From Acidovorax sp. A1169 (GTDB taxonomy: Bacteria > Pseudomonadota > Gammaproteobacteria > Burkholderiales > Burkholderiaceae_C), in assembly GCF_030704685.1 (NCBI RefSeq), contig NZ_JAUZDX010000002.1, positions 186,001-250,000 on the forward strand: a stretch of 64,000 nucleotides of DNA, read 5' to 3'. Both the position numbers and the translations under genes were made by a program. A model generated the notes under the pieces. The model searched no databases. It was not told the DNA's origin and saw nothing but the letters and a program-made list of their open reading frames with translations. Of the stretch, positions 8,271 to 16,775 are shown piece after piece (positions within the stretch are counted from its first letter, which is position 1; the number at the start of each line of letters is the position of its first letter).

Positions 8271-8845
8271 CGACCCCCGCTCCCGAGATTTTGCCCGCCA
8301 CCTCCCCTGACACCCTCTCCGATCCCGCCCGCCGCCGCTGGCTGTATGCGGGTGTCGCCGGCGCAGCCGCCGTGGGGGGCGCAGGGGTCGCGTGGTGGAA
8401 ATTCCAGCCCCATGCCATGGAAAGCGGGGCGGAGAAGGCCTTGTGGGCGCTGGAGTTCGAAACGCCGGACGGGGCCACCCTGCCGCTGCAGCGCTTTTTG
8501 GGCAAACCGCTGCTCATCAACTTCTGGGCGACCTGGTGCGCCCCTTGTGTTGAAGAGCTGCCCATGCTCAATGCCTTTTACCGCGAACATGCGCCCAAAG
8601 GCTGGCAGGTGGTAGCCCTGGCCATCGATCAGCCGTCTTCTGTGCGCAAATTTCTCACCAGGCTGCCGCTGGAATTCCCGGTCGGGCTGGCCGGCATGCA
8701 GGGCACCGACCTGGGGCGCTCGCTCGGAAACCTCACTGGAGGCCTGCCTTTCACGGTGGTCTTGGGGGGGGAGGGCCGGGTGCTGCACCGTAAAATGGGC
8801 CAGGTCACGGCGCAGGATCTGCAGCAGTGGGCGGCCCTGCGCTAG
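8267..8845 (+). CDS. TlpA/ResA-family membrane-anchored thioredoxin
   Basis: The protein is a thiol:disulfide oxidoreductase expected to act on the periplasmic side of the inner membrane. Its 192 residues comprise a basic N-terminal segment (ARRRW), one hydrophobic helix at about 26-43, and a thioredoxin fold with active site WCAPC at 90-94 and a cis-proline region GGLPFTVV. TlpA/ResA proteins reduce apocytochrome c or related cysteines. No cytochrome maturation genes are adjacent, so the substrate is open. The gene overlaps its upstream neighbour by four bases. Confidence 0.88.
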   Translation: MTTPAPEILPATSPDTLSDPARRRWLYAGVAGAAAVGGAGVAWWKFQPHAMESGAEKALWALEFETPDGATLPLQRFLGKPLLINFWATWCAPCVEELPMLNAFYREHAPKGWQVVALAIDQPSSVRKFLTRLPLEFPVGLAGMQGTDLGRSLGNLTGGLPFTVVLGGEGRVLHRKMGQVTAQDLQQWAALR

Positions 8846-8992
8846 GCGGGGCGGGCCTTTGGCTCCCTTTATTCCCGGCCTGAATGGCTTTTTGACGCTC
8901 TGGCGTTCATCAAAATTGTGGCCCAAAGACGGGCATAGGCCGAATTTGGAGTAAATTCGCGCCCTGTTCAGTTTTTAGCCGTTGGAGCTTTC

Positions 8993-9445
8993 ATGGATCT
9001 GCGAAAACTCAAAACCCTCATCGATCTCGTGTCCGAGTCGAATGTGTCCGAACTCGAAATCACGGAGGCCGAGGGCAAGGTCCGTATCGTCAAGAGCGGC
9101 GGCGCCGTGGTGCAGCAGTATGTACCAGCGCCCATGCAGCAGCAGGCGCCTGCCCAGGCCGCTGCCGCCCCCGTGGCCGAACTGCCCGCACCCACCCCTG
9201 CCGCGCCCGCAGGCCATGTGGTCAAGTCGCCCATGGTCGGCACCTTCTACCGCTCGTCCAGCCCCGGTGCCAAGGCCTTTGTCGAAGTCGGCAGCCAGGT
9301 CAAGGAAGGCGAGACCATCTGCATCATCGAGGCCATGAAGATCCTCAATGAGATCGAGGCCGACAAGTCGGGCACGGTCACCCGCATCCTGGGCGAAAAC
9401 GGCCAGGCGGTGGAATACGGGCAACCGCTGTTCGTGATCGAATAA
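8993..9445 (+). CDS. accB: Biotin carboxyl carrier protein of acetyl-CoA carboxylase
   Basis: AccB carries the biotin that shuttles carboxyl groups from AccC to the carboxyltransferase, supplying malonyl-CoA for fatty acid synthesis. The 150-residue protein has the standard N-terminal helix, an Ala/Pro/Gln-rich linker at about 40-75, and the biotinyl domain with EAMKILNE, where K116 is the modified lysine. It ends seven bases before accC, so the two are cotranscribed. In several proteobacteria aroQ precedes accB; here only a 147-bp gap separates accB from the thioredoxin gene. Confidence 0.96.
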   Translation: MDLRKLKTLIDLVSESNVSELEITEAEGKVRIVKSGGAVVQQYVPAPMQQQAPAQAAAAPVAELPAPTPAAPAGHVVKSPMVGTFYRSSSPGAKAFVEVGSQVKEGETICIIEAMKILNEIEADKSGTVTRILGENGQAVEYGQPLFVIE

Positions 9446-9452
9446 GGCGCGC

Positions 9453-10802
9453 ATGTTCAAGAAGATCCTTGTTGCCAACCGCGGTGAGATTGCGTTGAGA
9501 ATTCAACGCGCCTGCCATGAGCTGGGCGTGAAGGCCGTGATGGTCTACTCCGAGGCCGACCGCGACGCCAAGTACGTCAAGCTGGCCGAAGAGGCGGTGT
9601 GCATCGGCCCCGCGCCCTCGTCGCTGTCCTACCTCAACATGCCGGCCATCATCTCGGCCGCCGAAGTGACCGACGCCGAGGCTATCCACCCCGGCTACGG
9701 CTTTTTGTCCGAGAACGCCGATTTTGCCGAGCGCGTGGAAAAGAGCGGCTTCCAGTTCATCGGTCCCACGCCCGAGTCGATCCGCATCATGGGCGACAAG
9801 GTGTCGGCCAAGCAGACGATGATCCGTGCCGGCGTGCCCTGCGTACCCGGCTCCGAAGGCGAACTGCCCGATGACCCGGTGCAGATCCGCCGCATTGCCA
9901 AGGCCGTGGGCTACCCCGTGATCATCAAGGCCGCAGGCGGCGGCGGTGGCCGCGGCATGCGCGTGGTGCACACCGAGGCTGCCCTGGTCAATGCCGTGCA
10001 GATGACCAAGGCCGAGGCCGGCGCTGCCTTCGGCAATCCTGCGGTGTACATGGAGAAGTTCCTCCAGAACCCGCGCCACATCGAGATCCAGATCCTGGCG
10101 GACAAGCACCGCAATGCGGTCTACCTGGGCGAGCGCGACTGCTCCATGCAGCGGCGCCACCAGAAGGTGATCGAAGAGGCGCCGGCCCCCGGTATCCCCC
10201 GCAAGCTGATCGAGAAGATCGGCGAGCGCTGCGTCGCCGCCTGCAAGAAGATCGGCTACCGCGGTGCGGGCACGTTCGAGTTCCTCTACGAAAACGGCGA
10301 GTTCTACTTCATCGAGATGAACACCCGCGTGCAGGTGGAGCATCCGGTGACCGAGTGGATCACGGGCGTGGACATCGTGCGCACGCAGATCATGGTGGCG
10401 GCGGGCGAGAAGCTGCCCTTCACCCAGCGCCAGATCGAGATCCGGGGCCATGCCATCGAGTGCCGCATCAACGCGGAAGATGCCTACAAGTTCACCCCCT
10501 CGCCAGGGCGCATCACCACCTGGCACCCTCCGGGCGGACCGGGTGTGCGCGTGGACTCGCATGCCTACACCAACTACTTTGTGCCGCCGAACTACGACTC
10601 GATGATCGGCAAGATCATCGTGCACGGCGATACGCGCGAACAGGCGCTGGCGCGCATGCGCACCGCGCTGTCGGAGACGGTGATCGAAGGCATCAACACC
10701 AACGTGCCCCTGCACCGCGAGCTGATGGTGGACGCCAAGTTCATGGCTGGCGGCACCAACATCCATTACCTGGAAGAGTGGCTGTCCCAGCACAAGCGCT
10801 GA
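9453..10802 (+). CDS. accC: Biotin carboxylase subunit of acetyl-CoA carboxylase
   Basis: AccC carboxylates the biotin of AccB using ATP and bicarbonate. At 449 residues it matches E. coli AccC exactly. It starts with [14 protein letters not shown] and has the biotin carboxylase signatures [10 protein letters not shown], the glycine-rich ATP loop [11 protein letters not shown] at about 165-175, [12 protein letters not shown], and [18 protein letters not shown] near 290-305. A hairpin with a T-rich tail lies in the 80-bp gap before prmA, which could reduce read-through into that gene. Confidence 0.97.
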   Translation: MFKKILVANRGEIALRIQRACHELGVKAVMVYSEADRDAKYVKLAEEAVCIGPAPSSLSYLNMPAIISAAEVTDAEAIHPGYGFLSENADFAERVEKSGFQFIGPTPESIRIMGDKVSAKQTMIRAGVPCVPGSEGELPDDPVQIRRIAKAVGYPVIIKAAGGGGGRGMRVVHTEAALVNAVQMTKAEAGAAFGNPAVYMEKFLQNPRHIEIQILADKHRNAVYLGERDCSMQRRHQKVIEEAPAPGIPRKLIEKIGERCVAACKKIGYRGAGTFEFLYENGEFYFIEMNTRVQVEHPVTEWITGVDIVRTQIMVAAGEKLPFTQRQIEIRGHAIECRINAEDAYKFTPSPGRITTWHPPGGPGVRVDSHAYTNYFVPPNYDSMIGKIIVHGDTREQALARMRTALSETVIEGINTNVPLHRELMVDAKFMAGGTNIHYLEEWLSQHKR

Positions 10803-10826
10803 GCCAGCACCGGTGGTTGTTCAATA

Positions 10827-10865
10827 TGCTGGCCCCTGGCAACGGGGGCCGGCATTTCATTTTTT
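10827..10865 (+). terminator. Terminator-like hairpin between accC and prmA
   Basis: TGCTGGCCCC (10827-10836) pairs with GGGGCCGGCA (10845-10854) with one T-G wobble, and TTTCATTTTTT follows. It looks like an intrinsic terminator, perhaps partial, since prmA lies only 18 bp further on in the same direction and no separate promoter is evident. Confidence 0.6.
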
Positions 10866-10882
10866 CTGAGAGGCCTGCGCCC

Positions 10883-11782
10883 ATGTTCGAGCTGATGCTG
10901 ATGTGCCCCGAAGACCGGATCGAGCCGGTCAGTGACGCGCTGGACGCGCTGGATGCGCTGAGCGTCTCGGTTGAGGACGCCGATGCGCAGACCGATGCCG
11001 AGCAGGCCCTGTTCGGTGAGCCCGGCATGCCGCCGCCCAAGGACGGCTGGCAGCGCAGCCGCGTCGTGGCCCTGTTCCCGACCCGCGAGGCTGCCAGTGA
11101 GGCGCAGCAGCTGCTGTCGGTGCAGGATTTCTTCGAGGGTTGCCAGGTGCTGGGTATGGCCGAGTTGGCCGACCAGGACTGGGTGCGGCTCACGCAATCG
11201 CAGTTCACCCCCGTGGACATCACCCCTGATTTCTGGATCGTGCCCACCTGGCACGAGTTGCCCGCCGAGGCCGTGCGCAGCATCCGGCTGGACCCGGGCC
11301 TGGCCTTCGGCACCGGCACCCACCCCACCACGCGCATGTGCCTGCGCTGGATCGCCCGCAAGGGCGCCACCGGCGAAGGCGCGGCTGCCTTCGGCCGCGT
11401 GCTCGACTACGGTTGCGGATCGGGCATCCTGGCCATCGGCACAGCCAAGTTCGGTGCGACCGACATCGATGCGGTGGACATCGACACGGCGGCCGTTGAA
11501 TCGACGGTACTGAACGCCCAGGCCAACGGTGTGCAGCTGCGTGCCGGCCTGCCCGACAAGGCCAGCGGCCAGTACCAGACCGTGCTGGCCAACATCCTGG
11601 CCACCCCGCTGCGCGTGCTCGCGCCCCTGCTGTGCAACCACGTGGCGCCCGGCGGCCACCTTGTACTGGCAGGCATCCTGGCGCGCCAGGCCGAGGAGCT
11701 CAAGGAGGCCTACGCACCCTGGGTGAAGCTGGAAGTGGCGGACACCGAGGACGGTTGGATCCTCATGACGGCATCGCGTTGA
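10883..11782 (+). CDS. prmA: Ribosomal protein L11 methyltransferase
   Basis: PrmA trimethylates ribosomal protein L11 using S-adenosylmethionine. The 299-residue product (E. coli 293) has the N-terminal substrate-binding domain starting MFELMLMCPED, then the methyltransferase core with GTGTHPTTRMCL, the SAM loop LDYGCGSGILAIGTAKFGA, and the catalytic-region motif LANILATPL. The ATG at 10883 follows GAGAGGCCTGC; longer in-frame readings overlap accC and are not credible. The accBC-prmA linkage is common in proteobacteria. Confidence 0.94.
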   Translation: MFELMLMCPEDRIEPVSDALDALDALSVSVEDADAQTDAEQALFGEPGMPPPKDGWQRSRVVALFPTREAASEAQQLLSVQDFFEGCQVLGMAELADQDWVRLTQSQFTPVDITPDFWIVPTWHELPAEAVRSIRLDPGLAFGTGTHPTTRMCLRWIARKGATGEGAAAFGRVLDYGCGSGILAIGTAKFGATDIDAVDIDTAAVESTVLNAQANGVQLRAGLPDKASGQYQTVLANILATPLRVLAPLLCNHVAPGGHLVLAGILARQAEELKEAYAPWVKLEVADTEDGWILMTASR

Positions 11783-11828
11783 AGCATGGCGCGGTGCGGC
11801 TTGCGCCGCCCCCTACAATCGACCGCAG

Positions 11829-13505
11829 ATGAGCCAGATCACACGCTGCCCGGCCTGCGCGACCCAATTCAAGGTGGTCGCCGACCAGCTGCGCATTTCC
11901 GAGGGCTGGGTGCGCTGCGGGCAGTGCAAGGAGGTGTTCGACGCGGCCGCGCACCTGGTGGCCGCACCGCCCCCGCCGATGCTGCCCGACGTGTCGCTGA
12001 CCGATACCCGCCCACCACCGGTGGTGGTTGCACGGCAGCCCGAAGCGCGTGGTGCCTGGGGGGTGTTCGACCCGCCGGCGAGCCAGGCGGCGGGCCGCGT
12101 GTCCCAGCCTGCGGCGCCCGCGGCGGCGGCGGGTCCCGGTGCCACGCCTGGCCGGGTGTTCGATATTCCCGCACCCACCGTTCCAGCGTTCCTCTCGGCT
12201 GCGCGTGCGCCTTCCACTGCACCCAGTGCCGATGATCTGAGCCTGGAGCCCTTGCAGACCTTTGGCTGGCGAGCGCCGTCCGTACCGCCGTTGGCGCCAC
12301 CCCGGTCCGCACCCGCTGTGCCCCCTGCTGCGGCCATACCCCCGCCAGCGGCATTCGTGCCCCCACCGCCACGCGAGGAGAGCCGTGTGATGCCCGGGCT
12401 GGCCGCGTCGCTGCTGGCCGACCTGGCCCCGGTGGCGAGTCCGGCCTTGCCCAGGGGGGTGGATCCGGCTGCCGAGGGCATGGCCGTGCCTGCCGGATAC
12501 GAGCTGCCGGTGGCAGAATTTTCCGACTCCCTGCCCGATGGCGATGATGACGACAACGGGCCCGACACGGAGATCATGTCCTTGCCCGAGGATCGGGTGG
12601 GTGGTGACGCTGCCTACCCCGCCCTCGATCTGCCTACCCCGGCGGCCAGGCGCGCAGCGCTGCCAGCGGACGATGCCGACGACGACCACGATGATGGCGT
12701 GCCGCTGTTCGGCCCCGCCGCAGCAGCGCCTCAGCCCATGCTGCCGGTGGCCGCGCCCGAGCCTGCGCCCCGGCGCACGCCCGTGGCGTCGCCACCACCC
12801 TCCAGCGGGTTTTCCGAATCCATCACGCCTTTTCCCGATCCGGATTTCGAGCTGATGCCCGATCCGGTCTTTCCGGCATCGGCGCCAGCGGTCCCCCGAT
12901 CCGTGCCCGCAGGCGCTGCGCGGGGGCAGTCGGCGGCGACCGCCCTGGATGCCGATGAGGACGATCTGCCGGCCGGCCATCCCGATGCCGAGGAGGTGAG
13001 CTTCGTGCGGGCTGCGCGGCGCAAGGCCTTCTGGCGCCGGCCTCTCGTGCGCTCGCTGCTGGCGCTGGTGCTGGTGCTGCTGCTCGGGGTGCTGGCCGTG
13101 CAGGTTGCCGTGCAGGAGCGCAACCGCATCGCGGCGATGGACAGCAGGGCGCGCCCTTGGCTGCAGCAACTGTGCGCGCACCTGGGCTGTACGCTGGCGC
13201 CCCAGCGCCAGATTGCCGATGTGGTGATCGACAGCTCGTCCTTCAACAAGGCGCGTGGCGATGGCTACCTGCTGTCGCTCACCGTCAAGAGCCGCGCCAC
13301 GATACCGCTGGAAATGCCGGCGGTGGAGCTGACCCTCACCGATGCCCAGGACCAGCCCGTCCTGCGGCGCGTGCTGCTGCCGGCCGATCTCGCTGCGCCC
13401 GTCGAACTGCCTGCGCGCGGCGAGTGGAGCACCTCGGTCTCGGTGGTGGTGACCACGGGCGCCTCGCGGGTGTCGGGCTACCGGCTGCTGACTTTCTACC
13501 CCTGA
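11829..13505 (+). CDS. Zinc-ribbon / DUF3426 membrane protein
   Basis: The 558-residue protein has three parts. An N-terminal MJ0042-type zinc ribbon carries CPAC at 7-10 and CGQC at 30-33. A central region of about 350 residues is rich in Pro, Ala and Asp and probably disordered. One transmembrane helix lies at about 403-428, followed by a DUF3426 domain with LGC, SSSFN and LLTFYP. The ribbon would be cytoplasmic and DUF3426 periplasmic. Function is unknown; the architecture resembles a sensor or regulator. A TACAAT hexamer sits ten bases before the ATG with no Shine-Dalgarno. Confidence 0.85.
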   Translation: MSQITRCPACATQFKVVADQLRISEGWVRCGQCKEVFDAAAHLVAAPPPPMLPDVSLTDTRPPPVVVARQPEARGAWGVFDPPASQAAGRVSQPAAPAAAAGPGATPGRVFDIPAPTVPAFLSAARAPSTAPSADDLSLEPLQTFGWRAPSVPPLAPPRSAPAVPPAAAIPPPAAFVPPPPREESRVMPGLAASLLADLAPVASPALPRGVDPAAEGMAVPAGYELPVAEFSDSLPDGDDDDNGPDTEIMSLPEDRVGGDAAYPALDLPTPAARRAALPADDADDDHDDGVPLFGPAAAAPQPMLPVAAPEPAPRRTPVASPPPSSGFSESITPFPDPDFELMPDPVFPASAPAVPRSVPAGAARGQSAATALDADEDDLPAGHPDAEEVSFVRAARRKAFWRRPLVRSLLALVLVLLLGVLAVQVAVQERNRIAAMDSRARPWLQQLCAHLGCTLAPQRQIADVVIDSSSFNKARGDGYLLSLTVKSRATIPLEMPAVELTLTDAQDQPVLRRVLLPADLAAPVELPARGEWSTSVSVVVTTGASRVSGYRLLTFYP

Positions 13506-13557
13506 TCCCACCGGAATCGCGGGCCTCTCTTTCCAACCCTTTACTCTCTTCCCACCT

Positions 13558-14454
13558 ATGGCTGCCCTTATCTGTGGTTCCCTGGCATTCGACACCATCA
13601 TGACCTTCGAGGGGCGCTTTGCCGAGCAGATCCTGCCCGAGCAACTGCACATCCTCAACGTGTCGTTCCTCGTGCCCTCGCTGCGCCGCGACTTTGGTGG
13701 CTGCGCCGGCAACATCGCGTACAGCCTGAAGCTGCTGGGTGGCGAGCCCCTGCCCATGGCCATGCTGGGCAGTGATGCTGCAGACTACCTGCAGCGCCTG
13801 GACACCCTGGGCATCAGCCGCCGCTTCGTGGGCCAGGTGGATGATGTGCACACCGCCCAGGCCATGATCATGACCGACCGCGACAACAACCAGATCACGG
13901 CCTTCCACCCCGGCGCCATGATGCAGGCGCATGCGAATCGCATCGAATCGGGCGACGGCATCCGCCTGGCCATCATCGCGCCCGATGGCCGCGACGCCAT
14001 GATCGAGCACGCGGCGCAACTGGTGGCGGCCGGTGTTCCCTTTGTCTTCGACCCGGGCCAGGGCCTGCCCATGTTCAATGGCGCCGAGCTGTCGCGCTTC
14101 ATCGAGCAGGCGACCTGGGTCACGGTCAACGACTACGAGGGCAAGATGCTCAGCGACCGCACGGGCTGGAGCCTGGCCGAGATCTCGCAGCGCGTCGATG
14201 GCCTGGTGGTGACGCTGGGTGGCGAGGGCTGCGAAGTCTGGATCAAGGGGGAGAAGACGCTGGTGCCTGCCGTGGTGCCTGCCGCCGTCGTGGACCCCAC
14301 GGGCTGCGGCGATGCCTGGCGTGGTGCGCTGCTCTTCGGTCTGGAGCGTGGCTGGCCGCTGGTGCAATGCGCCGAGCTGGGCAACCGTGTCGGCGCCCTG
14401 AAGATCGCGCAGCGCGGCCCGCAAAGCTACACGCTCGACTTCCAGCCTGTGTGA
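13558..14454 (+). CDS. PfkB-family carbohydrate/nucleoside kinase
   Basis: This 298-residue ribokinase-fold enzyme should phosphorylate a sugar or nucleoside using ATP. It begins ALICGSLAFDTI and has the PfkB signature 1 region GGCAGNIAYSLKLLGG at about 42-57 and signature 2 DPTGCGDAWRGALL at about 244-257, where the Asp of GCGD is the catalytic base. The usual GAGD is GCGD here. The arrangement resembles adenosine kinase-like members, but the substrate cannot be read from sequence. It is convergent with the H1-like gene. Confidence 0.85.
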   Translation: MAALICGSLAFDTIMTFEGRFAEQILPEQLHILNVSFLVPSLRRDFGGCAGNIAYSLKLLGGEPLPMAMLGSDAADYLQRLDTLGISRRFVGQVDDVHTAQAMIMTDRDNNQITAFHPGAMMQAHANRIESGDGIRLAIIAPDGRDAMIEHAAQLVAAGVPFVFDPGQGLPMFNGAELSRFIEQATWVTVNDYEGKMLSDRTGWSLAEISQRVDGLVVTLGGEGCEVWIKGEKTLVPAVVPAAVVDPTGCGDAWRGALLFGLERGWPLVQCAELGNRVGALKIAQRGPQSYTLDFQPV

Positions 14455-14534
14455 GCCGATCAGTGCGCCGTGCGCGTGCCGAGCTGTGCCACGCGCGGCG
14501 CAGGCGTGGCACCCGGCACTCTGCGTCCGGGCAT

Positions 14535-14563
14535 AAAAAAACCCGGTGCCGAAGCACCGGGTT
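14535..14563 (-). terminator. Intrinsic terminator of the histone H1-like gene
   Basis: On the minus strand AACCCGGTGC-TTCG-GCACCGGGTT forms a perfect 10-bp stem closed by a TTCG tetraloop and is followed by a run of T (A run at 14535-14541 on the plus strand). It lies 27 bp after the stop codon of the H1-like gene. Confidence 0.9.
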
Positions 14564-14589
14564 GAGCGCGCAGCGCGTAAGGCAAAGGC

Positions 14590-15258
14590 TTACGGCTTGG
14601 TGCCCGTGGGGAAGGGCCATGCTGCCTGAGGGTTCAGCGTGGTCTGCGCTGCGGGAGCGGCTGCGGCTGCAGCTGGCGCAGGGGCTGGGGCCTTGGCCGC
14701 TTTCTTGGCAGGAGCTGCCTTCTTGGCGGGCGCAGGGGCGGCCTTCTTCGCTGCTACGGCCTTCTTGGCAGGAGCGGCAGCCTTCTTGCTGGGCGCAGCT
14801 GCCTTCTTGGCAGGAGCGGCAGCCTTCTTGGCTGGTGCTGCTGCCTTCTTGGCGGGAGCGGCCTTCTTGGCTGGTGCTGCTGCCTTCTTGGCGGGAGCGG
14901 CCTTCTTGGCTGGTGCTGCTGCCTTCTTGGCAGGAGCGGCCTTCTTGGCTGGTGCTGCTGCCTTCTTGGCAGGAGCGGCCTTCTTGGCTGGTGCAGCTGC
15001 CTTCTTGGCGGGAGCGGCCTTCTTGGCTGGTGCTGCTGCCTTCTTGGCCGGAGCGGCCTTCTTGGCTGGTGCTGCTGCCTTCTTTGCCGGAGCGGCCTTC
15101 TTGGCTGGTGCTGCTGCCTTCTTGGCCGGAGCGGCCTTCTTGGCTGGTGCTGCTGCCTTCTTGGCCGGAGCGGCCTTCTTGGCTGCCACCGGCTTTGCGG
15201 CTACAGCCTTCTTCGCGGGAGCTGCCTTCTTTGCAGCGGTTTTTTTCGCAGTTGCCAT
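14590..15258 (-). CDS. Histone H1-like Ala/Lys/Pro-rich DNA-binding protein
   Basis: The product (about 222 residues) is almost wholly PAKKAA-type repeats, strongly basic and lacking a folded domain, like the eukaryotic H1 tail and the BpH1 family of Bordetella. Such proteins bind DNA nonspecifically and help compact the nucleoid. The core is nine tandem 13-residue units (PAKKAAPAKKAAA), then an Ala/Pro stretch and a distinct non-basic C terminus ending WPFPTGTKP. I favour the second of two adjacent ATGs (15258), because AAGGAG at 15265-15270 is six bases from it and only three from the first. A strong terminator follows. Confidence 0.88.
   Translation of the reverse strand: MATAKKTAAKKAAPAKKAVAAKPVAAKKAAPAKKAAAPAKKAAPAKKAAAPAKKAAPAKKAAAPAKKAAPAKKAAAPAKKAAPAKKAAAPAKKAAPAKKAAAPAKKAAPAKKAAAPAKKAAPAKKAAAPAKKAAPAKKAAAPAKKAAAPAKKAAAPSKKAAAPAKKAVAAKKAAPAPAKKAAPAKKAAKAPAPAPAAAAAAPAAQTTLNPQAAWPFPTGTKP
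14820..15180. repeat. Nine tandem 39-bp units inside the H1-like gene
   Basis: The 39-bp period is marked by nine occurrences of TTGGCTGGTGC spaced 39 bp apart (about 14829 to 15142). Units differ mainly at third codon positions: a GGAGC box is preceded by CG, CA or CC in adjacent blocks, which suggests stepwise duplication of neighbouring units. Being a multiple of three, copy changes keep the frame. Confidence 0.9.
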
Positions 15259-15320
15259 CATGTTCTCCTTGAGTCAATTTGCAAAGAGCACTTCGTGTCT
15301 ACAGTGGACATGAAGCGATC

Positions 15321-15403
15321 CATGGAGATGGGGTTGACCCCATCTCCATGAACACGGGAACGCCCTGCACGGCAACGCGCTTGGGCGTTGTCCGTGCAGG
15401 GCG
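15321..15403. terminator. Two strong consecutive hairpins after nrdB
   Basis: The first is a perfect 14-bp inverted repeat with a 2-nt centre (CATGGAGATGGGGT-TG-ACCCCATCTCCATG, 15321-15350). The second (15361-15403) has a perfect 12-bp outer stem CGCCCTGCACGG/CCGTGCAGGGCG and a nested 6-bp stem CAACGC/GCGTTG. They fill the gap between the nrdB stop and the H1-like gene. No long T-run follows on either strand, so they may end or stabilise the nrd message and shield the H1-like gene. Confidence 0.65.
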
Positions 15404-15440
15404 TGGTGTGGGGATCCATGGCGTGCGTGCACCTGCGAGG

Positions 15441-16640
15441 CTAGTCCCAGGACAATGCGCCACCCGACTGGTACTCGATGACGCGCGTCTCGAAGAAGTT
15501 GCGTTCCTTCTTCAGGTCGATCATCTCGCTCATCCAGGGGAAGGGATTTTCTTCGTTGGGGAACAGCGTCTCCAGCCCGATCTGGGTGGCGCGGCGGTTG
15601 GCGATGTAGCGCAGGTAGCCCTTGAACATCGAGGCGTTCATGCCCAGCACGCCACGCGGCATGGTGTCTTCGGCGTAGCGGTATTCGAGCTCCACGGCCT
15701 GCATGAACAAGGCCTTGATCTCGGCCTTGAACTCTGCCGTCCACAGGTGCGGGTTCTCCAGTTTGAGCTGGTTGATCAGGTCGATGCCGAAGTTGCAGTG
15801 CATCGACTCGTCGCGCAGGATGTACTGGTACTGCTCGGCCGCGCCGGTCATCTTGTTCTGGCGGCCCAGCGCCAGGATCTGCGTGAAGCCGACGTAGAAG
15901 AACAGGCCTTCCATCAGGCAGGCAAACACGATCAGCGACTTGAGCAGCGTCTGGTCGGTCTCGAAGGTGCCTGTGTGGAAGTTGGGGTCCATGATCGCTT
16001 CGATGAAGGGGATCAGGAACTGGTCCTTGTCGCGGATCGAGGGCACTTCCAGGTAGGCGTTGAAGATCTCGCCTTCATCCAGGCCGAGCGACTCCACGAT
16101 GTACTGGTAGGCGTGCGTGTGGATCGCTTCCTCGAACGCCTGGCGCAGCAGGAACTGGCGGCACTCGGGCGCGGTGATGTGGCGGTAGGTGCCCAGCACG
16201 ATGTTGTTGGCGGCCAGCGAGTCGGCGGTCACGAAAAAGCCGAGGTTGCGCTTGATGATGCGGCGCTCGTCTTCGGTCAGGCCGTTCGGGTCCTTCCACA
16301 ACGCGATGTCGCGCGTCATGTTCACCTCTTGCGGCATCCAGTGGTTGGCGCAGGTGGCGAGGTACTTTTCCCAGGCCCACTTGTACTTGAATGGCACCAG
16401 CTGGTTGACGTCGGTCTGGCCGTTGATGATGCGCTTGTCGGCAGCGTTCACGCGGCGGTGCGCGGGTGCTGCGGCAGGGGTGGCTTGCTGTGCTGCGGAT
16501 GCCGTCATCGACGCATGCACTTCTTGCAGGGAGGGGGTCTGGAAAGACAGAGGCGGCTGTTCCGCCGGGTGGCTTTTGTGCAGTCCACCGTCCAGTTGAT
16601 TTTGCGATGAGGGCTTGACTTCTTCGTCCCAGGACAACAT
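15441..16640 (-). CDS. nrdB: Ribonucleoside-diphosphate reductase subunit beta (class Ia)
   Basis: NrdB houses the diiron-tyrosyl radical used by NrdA to make deoxynucleotides. The chosen ATG (16640, preceded by a GGA-rich site) gives 399 residues, slightly longer than E. coli NrdB (376) owing to an N-terminal Ala/Gln/Pro-rich segment. Iron ligands and the radical residue are visible: D140 (VTAD), E171 and H174 with Y178 (EAIHTHAY), a Glu in CLMEGLFFY, and the Glu and His of [10 protein letters not shown]. The C terminus ends GALSWD, the tail that docks into NrdA. It lies 135 bp downstream of nrdA. Confidence 0.95.
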   Translation of the reverse strand: MLSWDEEVKPSSQNQLDGGLHKSHPAEQPPLSFQTPSLQEVHASMTASAAQQATPAAAPAHRRVNAADKRIINGQTDVNQLVPFKYKWAWEKYLATCANHWMPQEVNMTRDIALWKDPNGLTEDERRIIKRNLGFFVTADSLAANNIVLGTYRHITAPECRQFLLRQAFEEAIHTHAYQYIVESLGLDEGEIFNAYLEVPSIRDKDQFLIPFIEAIMDPNFHTGTFETDQTLLKSLIVFACLMEGLFFYVGFTQILALGRQNKMTGAAEQYQYILRDESMHCNFGIDLINQLKLENPHLWTAEFKAEIKALFMQAVELEYRYAEDTMPRGVLGMNASMFKGYLRYIANRRATQIGLETLFPNEENPFPWMSEMIDLKKERNFFETRVIEYQSGGALSWD

Positions 16641-16667
16641 AGATTTTCCAGTGTTCGGATTATGAAA

Positions 16668-16766
16668 GCAGTGCTGCAAAAAGGAAAGCACTGCAGCGTT
16701 GCGCAGCAACGTTTTGTTGCTTCACAGCACCGAAGCGGCGTGCATGGGTCTGCATGCGCGCCGCTT
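16668..16766. other. Hairpins in the nrdA-nrdB intergenic gap
   Basis: GAAGCGGCGTGCATG (16732-16746) pairs with CATGCGCGCCGCTTC (about 16752-16766) with one wobble, starting ten bases after the nrdA stop. GCAGTGCT (16668-16675) pairs with AGCACTGC (16687-16694) just before the nrdB ribosome binding site. No T-runs are present, so these look like message-processing or differential-expression structures rather than terminators. Confidence 0.5.
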
Positions 16767-16775
16767 CATGAGGCC

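Noticed and set aside
14820-15180. Regular repeats that could suggest a CRISPR array
   Set aside because: The units are adjoining, have no variable spacers and translate in one frame into PAKKAA repeats of an H1-like protein.
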